DNA of 64,000 nucleotides. It comes from Rhizobium aethiopicum. Its GTDB lineage: Bacteria; Pseudomonadota; Alphaproteobacteria; Rhizobiales; Rhizobiaceae. The stretch lies in NCBI RefSeq assembly GCF_900094625.1, contig NZ_FMAJ01000015.1, positions 1 through 64,000 of the forward strand. Reading direction: 5' to 3'. Below the pieces are notes generated by a model. The model saw only the letters and a list, made by a program, of their open reading frames with translations, ran no database searches and was not told the DNA's origin. Shown in pieces: positions 1-6,925 of the stretch. A program made the translations under genes and the position numbers. Each line of letters starts with the position of its first letter. Position 1 is the stretch's first letter.

Positions 1-515
1 TCATTGCCGACCTTTTCCATGGCTTCCGCCAGGAAGCGACCGATTTCGGGATCACCATTGGCGGAAATGGTGCCGACCTGGGCGATTTCGGAATTGTTGG
101 AGATCTTGCGGGCGTTGGTCTTCAGTTCTTCGACGATGGCGCTGACGGCGAGATCGATGCCGCGCTTCAGGTCCATCGGGTTCATGCCTGAGGTCACGGC
201 CTTGGCGCCCTCCTTGACGATCGCCTGGGCGAGCACCGTCGCAGTCGTGGTGCCGTCCCCGGCGATGTCGCTGGTCTTCGAAGCGACCTCGCGAACCATC
301 TGGGCGCCCATGTTTTCGAACTTGTCTTCGAGCTCAATTTCCTTGGCGACGGAAACGCCGTCCTTTGTAATGCGTGGCGCGCCGAAGGACTTGTCGATCA
401 CGACGTTACGGCCTTTTGGGCCGAGGGTCACCTTCACGGCGTTTGCAAGGATGTCGACACCGCGCAGCATTTTCTCGCGGGCTTCGACGCTGAATTTGAC
501 TTCTTTAGCAGCCAT
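1..515 (-). CDS. groEL: Chaperonin GroEL, amino-terminal part (gene runs off the window)
   Basis: This is the first ~171 residues of the 60-kDa chaperonin, which folds proteins in the cytoplasm as a double ring capped by GroES. The protein starts MAAKEVKFS and contains the family's nucleotide-binding motif GDGTTTATVLA near residue 87, preceded by the conserved KGRNVV and TKDGVSVA stretches. A full GroEL is about 545 residues, so roughly two thirds lie outside the window. The start codon at 515 is preceded by an AGGAGTGAGG-like ribosome site. It lies 149 bases downstream of groES on the same strand, the usual groES-groEL operon order. The gap between them contains a perfect inverted repeat (598-641). 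Rhizobia often carry several groEL copies; this copy has heat-shock control signals upstream of groES. Confidence 0.97.
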   Translation of the reverse strand, partial: MAAKEVKFSVEAREKMLRGVDILANAVKVTLGPKGRNVVIDKSFGAPRITKDGVSVAKEIELEDKFENMGAQMVREVASKTSDIAGDGTTTATVLAQAIVKEGAKAVTSGMNPMDLKRGIDLAVSAIVEELKTNARKISNNSEIAQVGTISANGDPEIGRFLAEAMEKVGN

Positions 516-597
516 GTCCTCACTCCTTCATCGGCAGCTAGCGCATGTCGGCAAGTGTTCACCGGTCTTGCGAGAACGACATGCACAAAATTAATAT

Positions 598-641
598 CTA
601 AAGCGCGAGGTGCGAATCTCGGATATTGCAACGCGCTTTAG
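598..641. repeat. Palindromic intergenic repeat between groES and groEL
   Basis: A perfect 10-bp inverted repeat, CTAAAGCGCG (598-607) and CGCGCTTTAG (632-641), separated by 24 bases. It resembles the short palindromic intergenic elements common in Rhizobium and Agrobacterium genomes. In the transcript it would form a hairpin between the groES and groEL coding regions, which could affect message stability or processing. Repeat status is from memory of the style of element, not from a search. Confidence 0.6.
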
Positions 642-664
642 CGTTGACTGGCGACTTGATGGCC

Positions 665-979
665 TCAGGCGGCCTCTTTCCGTTCGCTCTGGGGTTCGAT
701 GATACCCATCACGTCGCTTTCCTTCATGATCAGCAGGTCTTCGCCGTTGATCTTGATCTCCGTGCCGGACCACTTGCCGAACAGGATGCGATCGCCGACC
801 TTGACGTCGAGCGCCTGGATCTGGCCGGCATCGTTGCGTGCGCCGGGGCCGACGGCGATGACCTCGCCTTCCTGCGGCTTTTCCTTGGCGGTGTCAGGAA
901 TGATGATGCCGCCCCTGGTCTTTTCGTCGGAATCGATACGGCGGACGAGAATGCGGTCATGAAGCGGTCGGAACGACAT
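665..979 (-). CDS. groES: Co-chaperonin GroES
   Basis: A 104-residue heptameric lid protein that caps GroEL in the cytoplasm. It starts MSFRPLHDR, has the mobile-loop region KTRGGIIIPDTAKEKP and the conserved QEGEVIAVGPG stretch, and ends ERKEAA. An upstream in-frame start at 1051 would add 24 residues with no family resemblance. The start at 979 is chosen because GGAGGAAA lies directly upstream and because the usual GroES length is 95-105 residues. It is the first gene of the groESL operon, with a candidate RpoH-type promoter and CIRCE element upstream. Confidence 0.97.
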   Translation of the reverse strand: MSFRPLHDRILVRRIDSDEKTRGGIIIPDTAKEKPQEGEVIAVGPGARNDAGQIQALDVKVGDRILFGKWSGTEIKINGEDLLIMKESDVMGIIEPQSERKEAA

Positions 980-1075
980 GTTTTCCTCCATCGACAGACA
1001 ATGACGACGTCGTTTGCCCTTGCCGGACCGGATGATTGGTCCCGAGGGCAACGCCGCGCGCGCCTTGCGCGAATG

Positions 1076-1104
1076 ATCTGGTTCGAGAGCCCGTTGATTT
1101 CAAG
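1076..1104 (-). promoter_or_regulatory. Candidate heat-shock sigma (RpoH-type) promoter of groESL
   Basis: On the minus strand CTTGAA (1104-1099), preceded by CCC, is followed after 17 bases by CCAGAT (1081-1076). This matches the alphaproteobacterial RpoH promoter pattern (CTTGAA, about 17 bases, CCAT/GNT-like box). It lies about 97 bases upstream of the groES start codon. Assignment is by pattern only. Confidence 0.6.
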
Positions 1105-1120
1105 GGGAGTGGGACAAAAA

Positions 1121-1147
1121 TTGGCACTCTCCAGCGGCGACTGCTAA
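1121..1147. promoter_or_regulatory. CIRCE element (HrcA operator), slightly divergent
   Basis: TTGGCACTC (1121-1129), nine bases, then GACTGCTAA (1139-1147). The canonical CIRCE is TTAGCACTC-N9-GAGTGCTAA, so each arm has one mismatch. CIRCE binds the HrcA repressor and controls groESL in many alphaproteobacteria. Here it lies upstream of the candidate RpoH -35 box rather than downstream of it, so it may serve a second promoter further upstream. Confidence 0.8.
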
Positions 1148-1331
1148 CGAGCCCCTCCGGGAACTGAAGACCCGCTCCGGCGTTCGACATAAAGACGATG
1201 GTCGTCCCCTCGTCTCGAAGGCGAGTTCAGACTGCACTTAGGCTTGAATCCGGATTTCGGCGTTCCTAGCTCTCAGGCGATCGAGGCTCGATGAGCTCGA
1301 TCTCCGTCCCACGTCTTTAGGAGTGAGTGAC

Positions 1332-1622
1332 ATGGAAGAAAAGACAAATATAATCAAAGACCTCAGCATCGAGGAACGCGAGGAGATCTTCGTCGATATT
1401 GCTCGTACGCTGGAGGATACGGCCCGCGAGGCTCTTGTCGAGGGCAATACGCACTTTGCTGTATTGTCCAACAACATGGCCGAAGCGATCCGCATCAATG
1501 CCGACGAACTCGCCCGGGACGATCCCGAGAATGCCGAGCGTGTGTTGCTCCAGGCAACTGCGATGATCTCCCAGTTCGAAGCCGTGCACCCTTATCGCAT
1601 GGTAAGCATGGCCGTTCATTGA
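1332..1622 (+). CDS. Small acidic hypothetical protein, 96 aa
   Basis: Not recognised. It is a short, soluble, strongly acidic and predicted helical protein starting MEEKTNIIKDLS and ending RMVSMAVH, with no signal peptide or membrane segment. The ATG at 1332 is chosen over an upstream GTG at 1323 because AGGAG (1319-1323) is correctly spaced for 1332 and overlaps the GTG. It is followed on the same strand by three more small soluble proteins, so it may belong to a stress or stationary-phase group, but this is only context. Confidence 0.6.
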   Translation: MEEKTNIIKDLSIEEREEIFVDIARTLEDTAREALVEGNTHFAVLSNNMAEAIRINADELARDDPENAERVLLQATAMISQFEAVHPYRMVSMAVH

Positions 1623-1728
1623 CCGCCGGCAGGACGGTTCGGCTTGATTGCCCGCCCGGATCAGTCGCCGCATGCGGAACTCTCGCGGCTGGCGCAGGTT
1701 ATTGGATAGCAGCATCGAAAGGTGATCC

Positions 1729-2085
1729 ATGACCACTTCTAAAACCAACATGCCACCCGATAGCGGAACAGACGACGCGCGCTCGTTCGATACGCGACGG
1801 ACGGACGCCGATCGCCAGGGGGCAGCGGAAGCCGCCGCGCGCAACGCGCGCTCGATATTGGATGGCGATAGCGGCACTGAAACCCCAAGCCTGAAACTGG
1901 CGAAGGAATATCTGAGCCTCGGTGGGCGCCGCCGATCCAAGATCGACGACAACATCACCACGGTTCGCCAGTGGGAGGAGGATCCGCCGGAGGCCGAACG
2001 CTTTTGGCAGGAGCGGGTAGAGACGCTTTCAAAGGATCAACGCAAGCAGGTGGAGGATTTTCTTCCGACCATCAACACGCCGTAA
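1729..2085 (+). CDS. Small hydrophilic hypothetical protein, 118 aa
   Basis: Not recognised. The sequence is highly charged and of low hydrophobicity, with an Asp/Arg-rich amino-terminal half that looks disordered and a helical carboxy-terminal half (QWEEDPPEAERFWQERV). No signal peptide or membrane segment. An AAAGGTG ribosome site precedes the ATG. It lies between two other small soluble genes on the same strand. Confidence 0.6.
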   Translation: MTTSKTNMPPDSGTDDARSFDTRRTDADRQGAAEAAARNARSILDGDSGTETPSLKLAKEYLSLGGRRRSKIDDNITTVRQWEEDPPEAERFWQERVETLSKDQRKQVEDFLPTINTP

Positions 2086-2214
2086 AACGACGCCGCTCGG
2101 CTCATCGAGCACAATTCCCAAAGCTGCGCCGAACGTTGTCCGAAGATGGCGAAAAAGCGCTCGGCCGGATAGGCCGGACCGAGTTGCGAGGTCAGGTCGG
2201 AACTGGAGAAGATC

Positions 2215-2553
2215 ATGGCCATAGACAAACACGAGCAGATACGCCGGCGCGCTTACGAAATATGGGAGGCCGAAGGCCGTCCTGAGGGGGCGGACCTGCG
2301 TCATTGGATGCAAGCCTGCGACGAGCTGGCCGGCGATGACGAACACGCGACGCTGCAAGACCTGATTGATCAAGATGACAGGGATGATGCGGCGCTGCTT
2401 CAAGGGGCCGGGGAGAGTGGTGATCTCGATCGGCCGCGAGCTGAACTCGCTCAAGTTGCGGGGGCGGCGACACCCGGGATCGTGCCCGATATCGAGATAA
2501 CGACGGGGGAGAAGCCTTCCCGGCGAAAGATCAGAAACACCGAAGGACCGTAA
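2215..2553 (+). CDS. DUF2934 domain protein, 112 aa
   Basis: The amino-terminal 35 residues carry the DUF2934 pattern: IRRRAYEIWEAEGRPEG followed by LRHWMQA. DUF2934 proteins are small, common in rhizobia and other alphaproteobacteria, and have no established biochemical role. The rest (residues 45-112) is acidic and probably flexible. Six bases separate its stop from the next gene at 2559, so the two are probably co-transcribed. Confidence 0.75.
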   Translation: MAIDKHEQIRRRAYEIWEAEGRPEGADLRHWMQACDELAGDDEHATLQDLIDQDDRDDAALLQGAGESGDLDRPRAELAQVAGAATPGIVPDIEITTGEKPSRRKIRNTEGP

Positions 2554-2558
2554 CCGTC

Positions 2559-2978
2559 ATGCAGCATCTCGACCATGCCATGCAAGTCGCCTTCGAGGCG
2601 CATAAAGGGCAGGTGGACAAGACCGGACGGCCGTTCTTCGACCACTGCCAGCGGGTTGCATTGCTCGTCTCGGGCGACGATGCACGAACGGTCGCTTATC
2701 TTCACGACGTCGCCGAAAAGGGCAGTGGCTGGACGCTCGACAGGTTGCAGGAGGAAGGTTTCCCGCCAGCAATCATCTCCGCGGTGGATGCTTTGACCCG
2801 GCGGGCGGAAGAGCCCGATGACGAATTCGTCAGACGCGCCGCATCGAACCCACTGGCGCTCCCGGTCAAACAGGCCGACCTCGAAGACAATCTTCGGCAG
2901 GCCGAACAAGCCGGCAAGGACACCGAGAAGTACCAGCGTGGTCTTGATCTCCTGCACGAGATCAGGAACGAACGGTAG
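2559..2978 (+). CDS. HD-domain phosphohydrolase-like protein, 139 aa
   Basis: A compact single-domain protein with the arrangement seen in RelA/SpoT-type and related HD hydrolases: AFEAHKGQVDKTGRPFFDHCQRVA near the start (metal-binding His), YLHDVAEKG (the HD pair) at residues 47-55, and a later Asp in PVKQADLEDNLRQA at about residue 110. Such enzymes hydrolyse phosphate esters, sometimes (p)ppGpp, in the cytoplasm. Only the HD core is present, with no synthetase domain. The substrate cannot be inferred. It probably shares a transcript with the DUF2934 gene. Confidence 0.75.
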   Translation: MQHLDHAMQVAFEAHKGQVDKTGRPFFDHCQRVALLVSGDDARTVAYLHDVAEKGSGWTLDRLQEEGFPPAIISAVDALTRRAEEPDDEFVRRAASNPLALPVKQADLEDNLRQAEQAGKDTEKYQRGLDLLHEIRNER

Positions 2979-3145
2979 CTCTTCAAGCCGACGCCTCGCG
3001 AAGAATGCCTTTGCCGCGCCTCCTCTTGCTCACTTGATATTCTCCGCCGCGCCCGCAACCATTCTTCAACCATAGAACGCATAACGCCATGATGCTGACC
3101 TTGAGGTGAGGCGCATGTTAACCGGCAGGACCTATAGTCGCCTCT

Positions 3146-5536
3146 ATGTGGACCAACGGGGGAATGATCGTGTCCGGCGAACTGCACACAGTCCTTGCAA
3201 TGGGAGGCACCTTCTCAGCCCCGCATGGTCCCCGCGACGATCTTGAGCGACAAGGTATCTTGCTACGCGTTCTCGACCGAAACGAGTTTCACGAATGCGC
3301 CGCGAAGCGACCGCTACCGGAGCTTATTCTGCTGGAGGCCCTGTCGGAGGGAGATGGCCTCGAAGACTGCCGGCGTCTCAAGGAAAATCCCGTAACGCGT
3401 GATATTCCGGTGATGATCCTCGTTTCGCCGGAGGACGAGGAGAGCCGGATTGGCGGGCTTGCCGCCGGCGCGGTGGATTGCGTGTCCAATCTTGTCTCCG
3501 CCGCGGAGCTCGTCGCCCGCATAAACCGACATGTTGAGTTCGGCGCAGTTCAAGCGGGACTGCAGCGGCGCAACGAACAGCTCCACACGGCGCTTGCCAG
3601 CATGGGGCAAGGAGTCTGCCTGTTTGACGAGGGCGGCCGGCTGCTCCTTTCAAACAACCGTTATGCCGAAGTCTATGGACTCGATCCGTCCGTCATTCAT
3701 CCGGGACAGTCACTCGAAGACATCTTGATTTTGAGACACGAGGTCGGTGCTGTTCCCGCCACTTCGACCTCGGAATATCTCGCTTGGGCGGAAGCGACCA
3801 ATATGGGCGATACACCTCAGGATTGGATCAAGGAACTGAAGTCGGGCCAGATCATCCGCGGCTATCACCAGCGAACGCTGGACGGCGGCTGGGTGTCGAC
3901 CCACGAGGATATCACCCAGGCCTGGCTTGCCGAAAAAGCCCTTGCCAAGGCGCACGCCCAGGCAGAACGCGCAGAACAGGAGGCGCGGGCGGCGCATGCC
4001 CGTCTTTTGGCGGCTTTCGAAGTCGTCCCGGAAGGCCTCGTCTTGTTCGACGCGGAAGACCGCTTCGTCCTCTGGAACAGGAGATACGAACAGCTCTACG
4101 CCGAAAGCGGTGATATGCTGGTGAAAGGCATGCGCTTCGAAGATCGCCTGCGTGCGGGCCTCGAACGCGGCCAATATCCGGAAGCAGCCGGGCGCGAAGA
4201 GGCGTGGCTGACGGAGAGGCTGGCGCTTCATGCCGAGCCCAGCAGCAAACACGAGCAGCGCCTGCCCGGAAACCGGTGGATACGGATCGAAGAACGCCAG
4301 ATCTCCGAAGGCGGGAGTGTCGGCATACGAGTCGACATCACCGATCTCAAGATGCAGGAAGCGTCGTTCAGGCTGCTGTTCGAGGGCAACCCGATGCCGA
4401 TGTGGGTTTACGACCGTGAAACATTGAGGTTTCTCCACGTAAACCAGGCCGCCATCGATCACTACGGCTACCGACTGGAGCAATTCCTGACGATGCGACT
4501 GCCCGACATTGAGGCGCCACAGGAATGCGACCGACCGCCGGCCGTCGTCTTCGATGTCGAAGATCCTGCCTCGACCCGCTCCTCGCGGCATCTCAAGCGA
4601 GATGGCGCGGCCATCGAGGTCACTGTCTATTCCACCTGTTTGAACTACAAGGGCAAGGCGGCGTCGCTGATGGCTGTCGTCGACGTCACCGAGGCCAAGC
4701 GCGCCGAAAAGGCATTGCTGCAGCACCGTGACACGCTTGAAGAGATGGTGCGGTCCCGCACGGTCGAACTGGCGCGGCAGACGGAAGAGCTCGAGCGGAT
4801 GCTCGAACAGGAAAAGCAGATCAACGAGTTGCAGCGCCAGTTCGTCTCGATGGCATCGCATGAGTTCCGCACCCCGCTTGCGGTGATCGACGGCGCGGCG
4901 CAGCGCCTCATCCGGCGCAAGGAGGCGGCGACGCCGGAATTCCTCGCTGAAAAGGCGGAGCAGATCCGAAGCTCGGTGTCTCGCATGCTGGAACTGATGG
5001 AAAGTATTCTTGCCGCCGGGCGGCTGGATCATGGCCGGATCACCATCGTGCATAAGCCCTGCTCGATTGCCGAGATCATCGAAACCTGCAGCGCCCGCCA
5101 GGAAAGCATCCGACGCTCCCACCGTTTCCTGCTCGAACTGGACGGGCTTCCCCCGACCATCTTCGGCGATCAACCCGCGCTCGACCAGGTTTTCAGCAAC
5201 CTCTTCTCGAATGCCGTGAAATACGCGCCCGATGCCCCGAACGTTCATGTGACCGGCTGGCAGGACGGGGCCAACGTCTGCATCAAGGTGCGCGATGAAG
5301 GCATCGGCATCGATGCCGACGACCTGCCGAAGATGTTCCAGCGCTATTTCCGCGCCAGAAGCTCCACCGGCATCGCCGGCACCGGCATCGGCCTCAATCT
5401 CGTCAAACAGATCATCGAGCTTCACGGCGGAACGATCGAGGTGGCGAGCAGCCGCGGGAACGGCACGACCTTCACGCTGCGGCTACCCATCAGCGCCGAG
5501 ATGTCGGATGAAGCGCGCGTTGCTGCTGGCCGCTAG
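3146..5536 (+). CDS. Soluble hybrid-type sensor histidine kinase: pseudo-receiver, three PAS domains, HisKA, HATPase
   Basis: A 796-residue sensor kinase without evident membrane segments, so probably cytoplasmic. Residues ~12-130 resemble a response-regulator receiver (CRRLKENPVTRDIPVMILVS), but the phosphoacceptor Asp is Glu64 (LILLEAL), the conserved Lys position is Asn, and the acidic pair near the start is missing. Three PAS domains follow: ~145-265 (ASMGQGVCLFDEGGRLL), ~285-405 (FEVVPEGLVLFDAEDRF) and ~410-525 (LLFEGNPMPMWVYDRET). Then come a coiled coil, the HisKA phosphorylation site His572 in ASHEFRTPLAV, and an ATPase with DEGIGI and GTGIGLNLV. The start is uncertain: ATG 3164 or GTG 3170 are alternatives, the latter about seven bases after GGGGGA. 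No partner response regulator is adjacent. The signal is unknown. Confidence 0.88.
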   Translation: MWTNGGMIVSGELHTVLAMGGTFSAPHGPRDDLERQGILLRVLDRNEFHECAAKRPLPELILLEALSEGDGLEDCRRLKENPVTRDIPVMILVSPEDEESRIGGLAAGAVDCVSNLVSAAELVARINRHVEFGAVQAGLQRRNEQLHTALASMGQGVCLFDEGGRLLLSNNRYAEVYGLDPSVIHPGQSLEDILILRHEVGAVPATSTSEYLAWAEATNMGDTPQDWIKELKSGQIIRGYHQRTLDGGWVSTHEDITQAWLAEKALAKAHAQAERAEQEARAAHARLLAAFEVVPEGLVLFDAEDRFVLWNRRYEQLYAESGDMLVKGMRFEDRLRAGLERGQYPEAAGREEAWLTERLALHAEPSSKHEQRLPGNRWIRIEERQISEGGSVGIRVDITDLKMQEASFRLLFEGNPMPMWVYDRETLRFLHVNQAAIDHYGYRLEQFLTMRLPDIEAPQECDRPPAVVFDVEDPASTRSSRHLKRDGAAIEVTVYSTCLNYKGKAASLMAVVDVTEAKRAEKALLQHRDTLEEMVRSRTVELARQTEELERMLEQEKQINELQRQFVSMASHEFRTPLAVIDGAAQRLIRRKEAATPEFLAEKAEQIRSSVSRMLELMESILAAGRLDHGRITIVHKPCSIAEIIETCSARQESIRRSHRFLLELDGLPPTIFGDQPALDQVFSNLFSNAVKYAPDAPNVHVTGWQDGANVCIKVRDEGIGIDADDLPKMFQRYFRARSSTGIAGTGIGLNLVKQIIELHGGTIEVASSRGNGTTFTLRLPISAEMSDEARVAAGR

Positions 5537-5581
5537 GCAAGGGAGACTACTTCCTTTCACGCGAGACGTAGGAGGCTCACA

Positions 5582-6090
5582 ATGATCGACCGCCAGCGGT
5601 TTGATCTCGAAGCTTATGTGCAGACATTGCAGCAAGGCCGTGTTTTATCTGCGGCTTGGTCAGGGATGATCCCGCATTCTTTCACCATCGCATTTTCGAA
5701 GACGACGAAACGATCATTTTCCTGAGCAAGTATCCAACGTTGCCAGGATATTGTCTTGTCTGTCCGAAGGAACATCGCGAGGATTTGGCGCGCGATATGG
5801 CGACAGATGAATATCTCCGGCTGCAGGAGAAGGTGCACCTGCTGTCTTGCGCCCTGAAACGGGTCTTTGACGCCGAGCGAATTTATGTACTTTCGCTCGG
5901 TAGCCAGCAGGCCAACAGCCACTTACATTTTCATGTCGTTCCCTTGCCCTCAGGCGTGCCTCTCGAAGAACAGCAATATCACGCAGTGATGGCAGAGCAT
6001 GGCGTTCTACAGATCCCCGATAATCAGATGGCAGAGATGGCGCGGGAGATCGCCCGGGCATTCCATTCTGAGAGAACTGACCGTAGTTAG
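5582..6090 (+). pseudogene. HIT-family hydrolase interrupted by a one-base frameshift
   Basis: From 5656 the reading frame encodes a HIT protein (histidine-triad nucleotide hydrolase or transferase) with the signature SHLHFHVVP. No start codon better than TTG exists in that frame. A strong ribosome site (GGAGG, 5570s) instead precedes ATG 5582 in another frame, which reads MIDRQRFDLEAYVQTLQQGR. The HIT frame continues exactly where that ends with CFICGLVRDDPAFF, a CxxC-containing start typical of the family. One base is missing around 5639-5642. Either the gene is inactivated, or translation starts at TTG 5656, or the assembly has an indel. The stop overlaps the convergent toxin gene's end by four bases. 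Confidence 0.75.
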
Positions 6091-6509
6091 ATTTCAAGGC
6101 GCTCGAGTGGCCCAAGAATGGTGATGCCTTCGCTGCGCGCGGCATTCGCCATCTTCCGATCAGCCGTCGCCAGAGGCAGGTCCTCCGCTTTGGCCAGGGC
6201 GACATAGCTCGCGTCATATCCTGTCAGCGCATAGCGGCTCGCCAGGTCGAGTATCAACCCGTCGCCCCCCGATCCGGCGTCCTCCAAGGCAAGTCCCCGC
6301 AATTGCGTCATCAGCAGCAACGCCTCGCCGGATCGAAGCCGCCCACGTCGCTCGGCCATCAGAAACAGATTGCGCGTTTCGAACCAGAATAAGGTCGGCA
6401 CCAATGCAACTGTCGCGCTGAGCTCAGACATCAGTTGGTCGGCTGCGTCGTGTTGTTCGTCAGGAAGAAACCAGGCAGCGGCGATGGAGGCGTCAAGAAC
6501 AAACGCCAT
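6087..6509 (-). CDS. PIN-domain (VapC-type) toxin ribonuclease
   Basis: A 140-residue PIN-domain protein. It starts MAFVLDASIAAAWFLPDE with the first catalytic Asp at residue 6, has a conserved Glu in FWFETRN, and further acidic residues in TGYDASYVALA and LATADRKM, the expected quartet. VapC toxins cleave RNA (often tRNA or rRNA) when freed from antitoxin. The start overlaps the upstream antitoxin stop (TAATG arrangement), the usual toxin-antitoxin coupling. Length matches the family. Its end overlaps the HIT gene's end by four bases. Confidence 0.88.
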   Translation of the reverse strand: MAFVLDASIAAAWFLPDEQHDAADQLMSELSATVALVPTLFWFETRNLFLMAERRGRLRSGEALLLMTQLRGLALEDAGSGGDGLILDLASRYALTGYDASYVALAKAEDLPLATADRKMANAARSEGITILGPLERLEI

Positions 6510-6751
6510 TAGTAGCGCCGGCCTTCGTCACGCCATTCTCGGATTTCTTCTTGCGTCGTCAATTGACGGCCGGCACGTTGCGCCTTGATCTCGGAGATCA
6601 GTGCGTCGATATCGTTTTCACGACGAATGCGTGAAAGCCGGGCAACAGGTTTGTTGCCGCGGGAGATGATAACCTCTTCGCCGGCTTCAACCTTTGCCAA
6701 TAATTCCGACAGGTGTGTCTTCGCTTCGGCGACTTTGACCGTGACCGCCAT
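6509..6751 (-). CDS. Phd/YefM-type antitoxin
   Basis: An 80-residue antitoxin with the Phd/YefM amino-terminal DNA-binding fold: VTVKVAEAKTHLSELLAKVEAGEEVIISR followed by NKPVARL (residues ~3-40). The carboxy-terminal part (EIREWRDEGRRY) is the flexible toxin-binding tail. An upstream start at 6835 would add 28 unrelated residues; ATG 6751 fits the family. It is translationally coupled to the PIN toxin by a one-base overlap. Such pairs usually repress their own promoter. Confidence 0.88.
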   Translation of the reverse strand: MAVTVKVAEAKTHLSELLAKVEAGEEVIISRGNKPVARLSRIRRENDIDALISEIKAQRAGRQLTTQEEIREWRDEGRRY

Positions 6752-6925
6752 GACGGATTCTCCGTGGTTCTTGTCCATCTTCGAGCAGACGGCGCTTTGG
6801 TGAACCGCTCGACGAGCGCCGATGATAGGCTTCATACACCAAGTTGGTCAACCCCTAACCAACTCATCCGGGCCGCGACCCGGATGCGAGCGGCGTCGTC
6901 AGAGACTTTGATGGGAAGGCGGGTT

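Larger units (their letters stand above)
980..1331. other. Intergenic control region between groES and the small gene at 1332
   Basis: About 350 bases without a supported gene between divergent transcription units. It contains the candidate RpoH-type promoter and the CIRCE element on the groESL side. No further clear promoter was recognised for the plus-strand gene at 1332. Confidence 0.6.

Noticed and set aside
4..594. Long open frame on the plus strand opposite groEL
   Set aside because: It mirrors the codon pattern of groEL and has no family resemblance.
626..1147. Plus-strand frame of 173 residues opposite groES
   Set aside because: Antisense shadow of groES; also crosses the CIRCE and promoter region.
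3710..5425. 571-residue minus-strand open frame
   Set aside because: Lies wholly opposite the histidine kinase, a usual effect of GC-rich codon bias; no motif seen.
5639..5647. Programmed -1 frameshift in the HIT gene
   Set aside because: The bases around the junction do not form an X XXY YYZ slippery heptamer and no stimulatory structure was seen; a simple indel is more likely.
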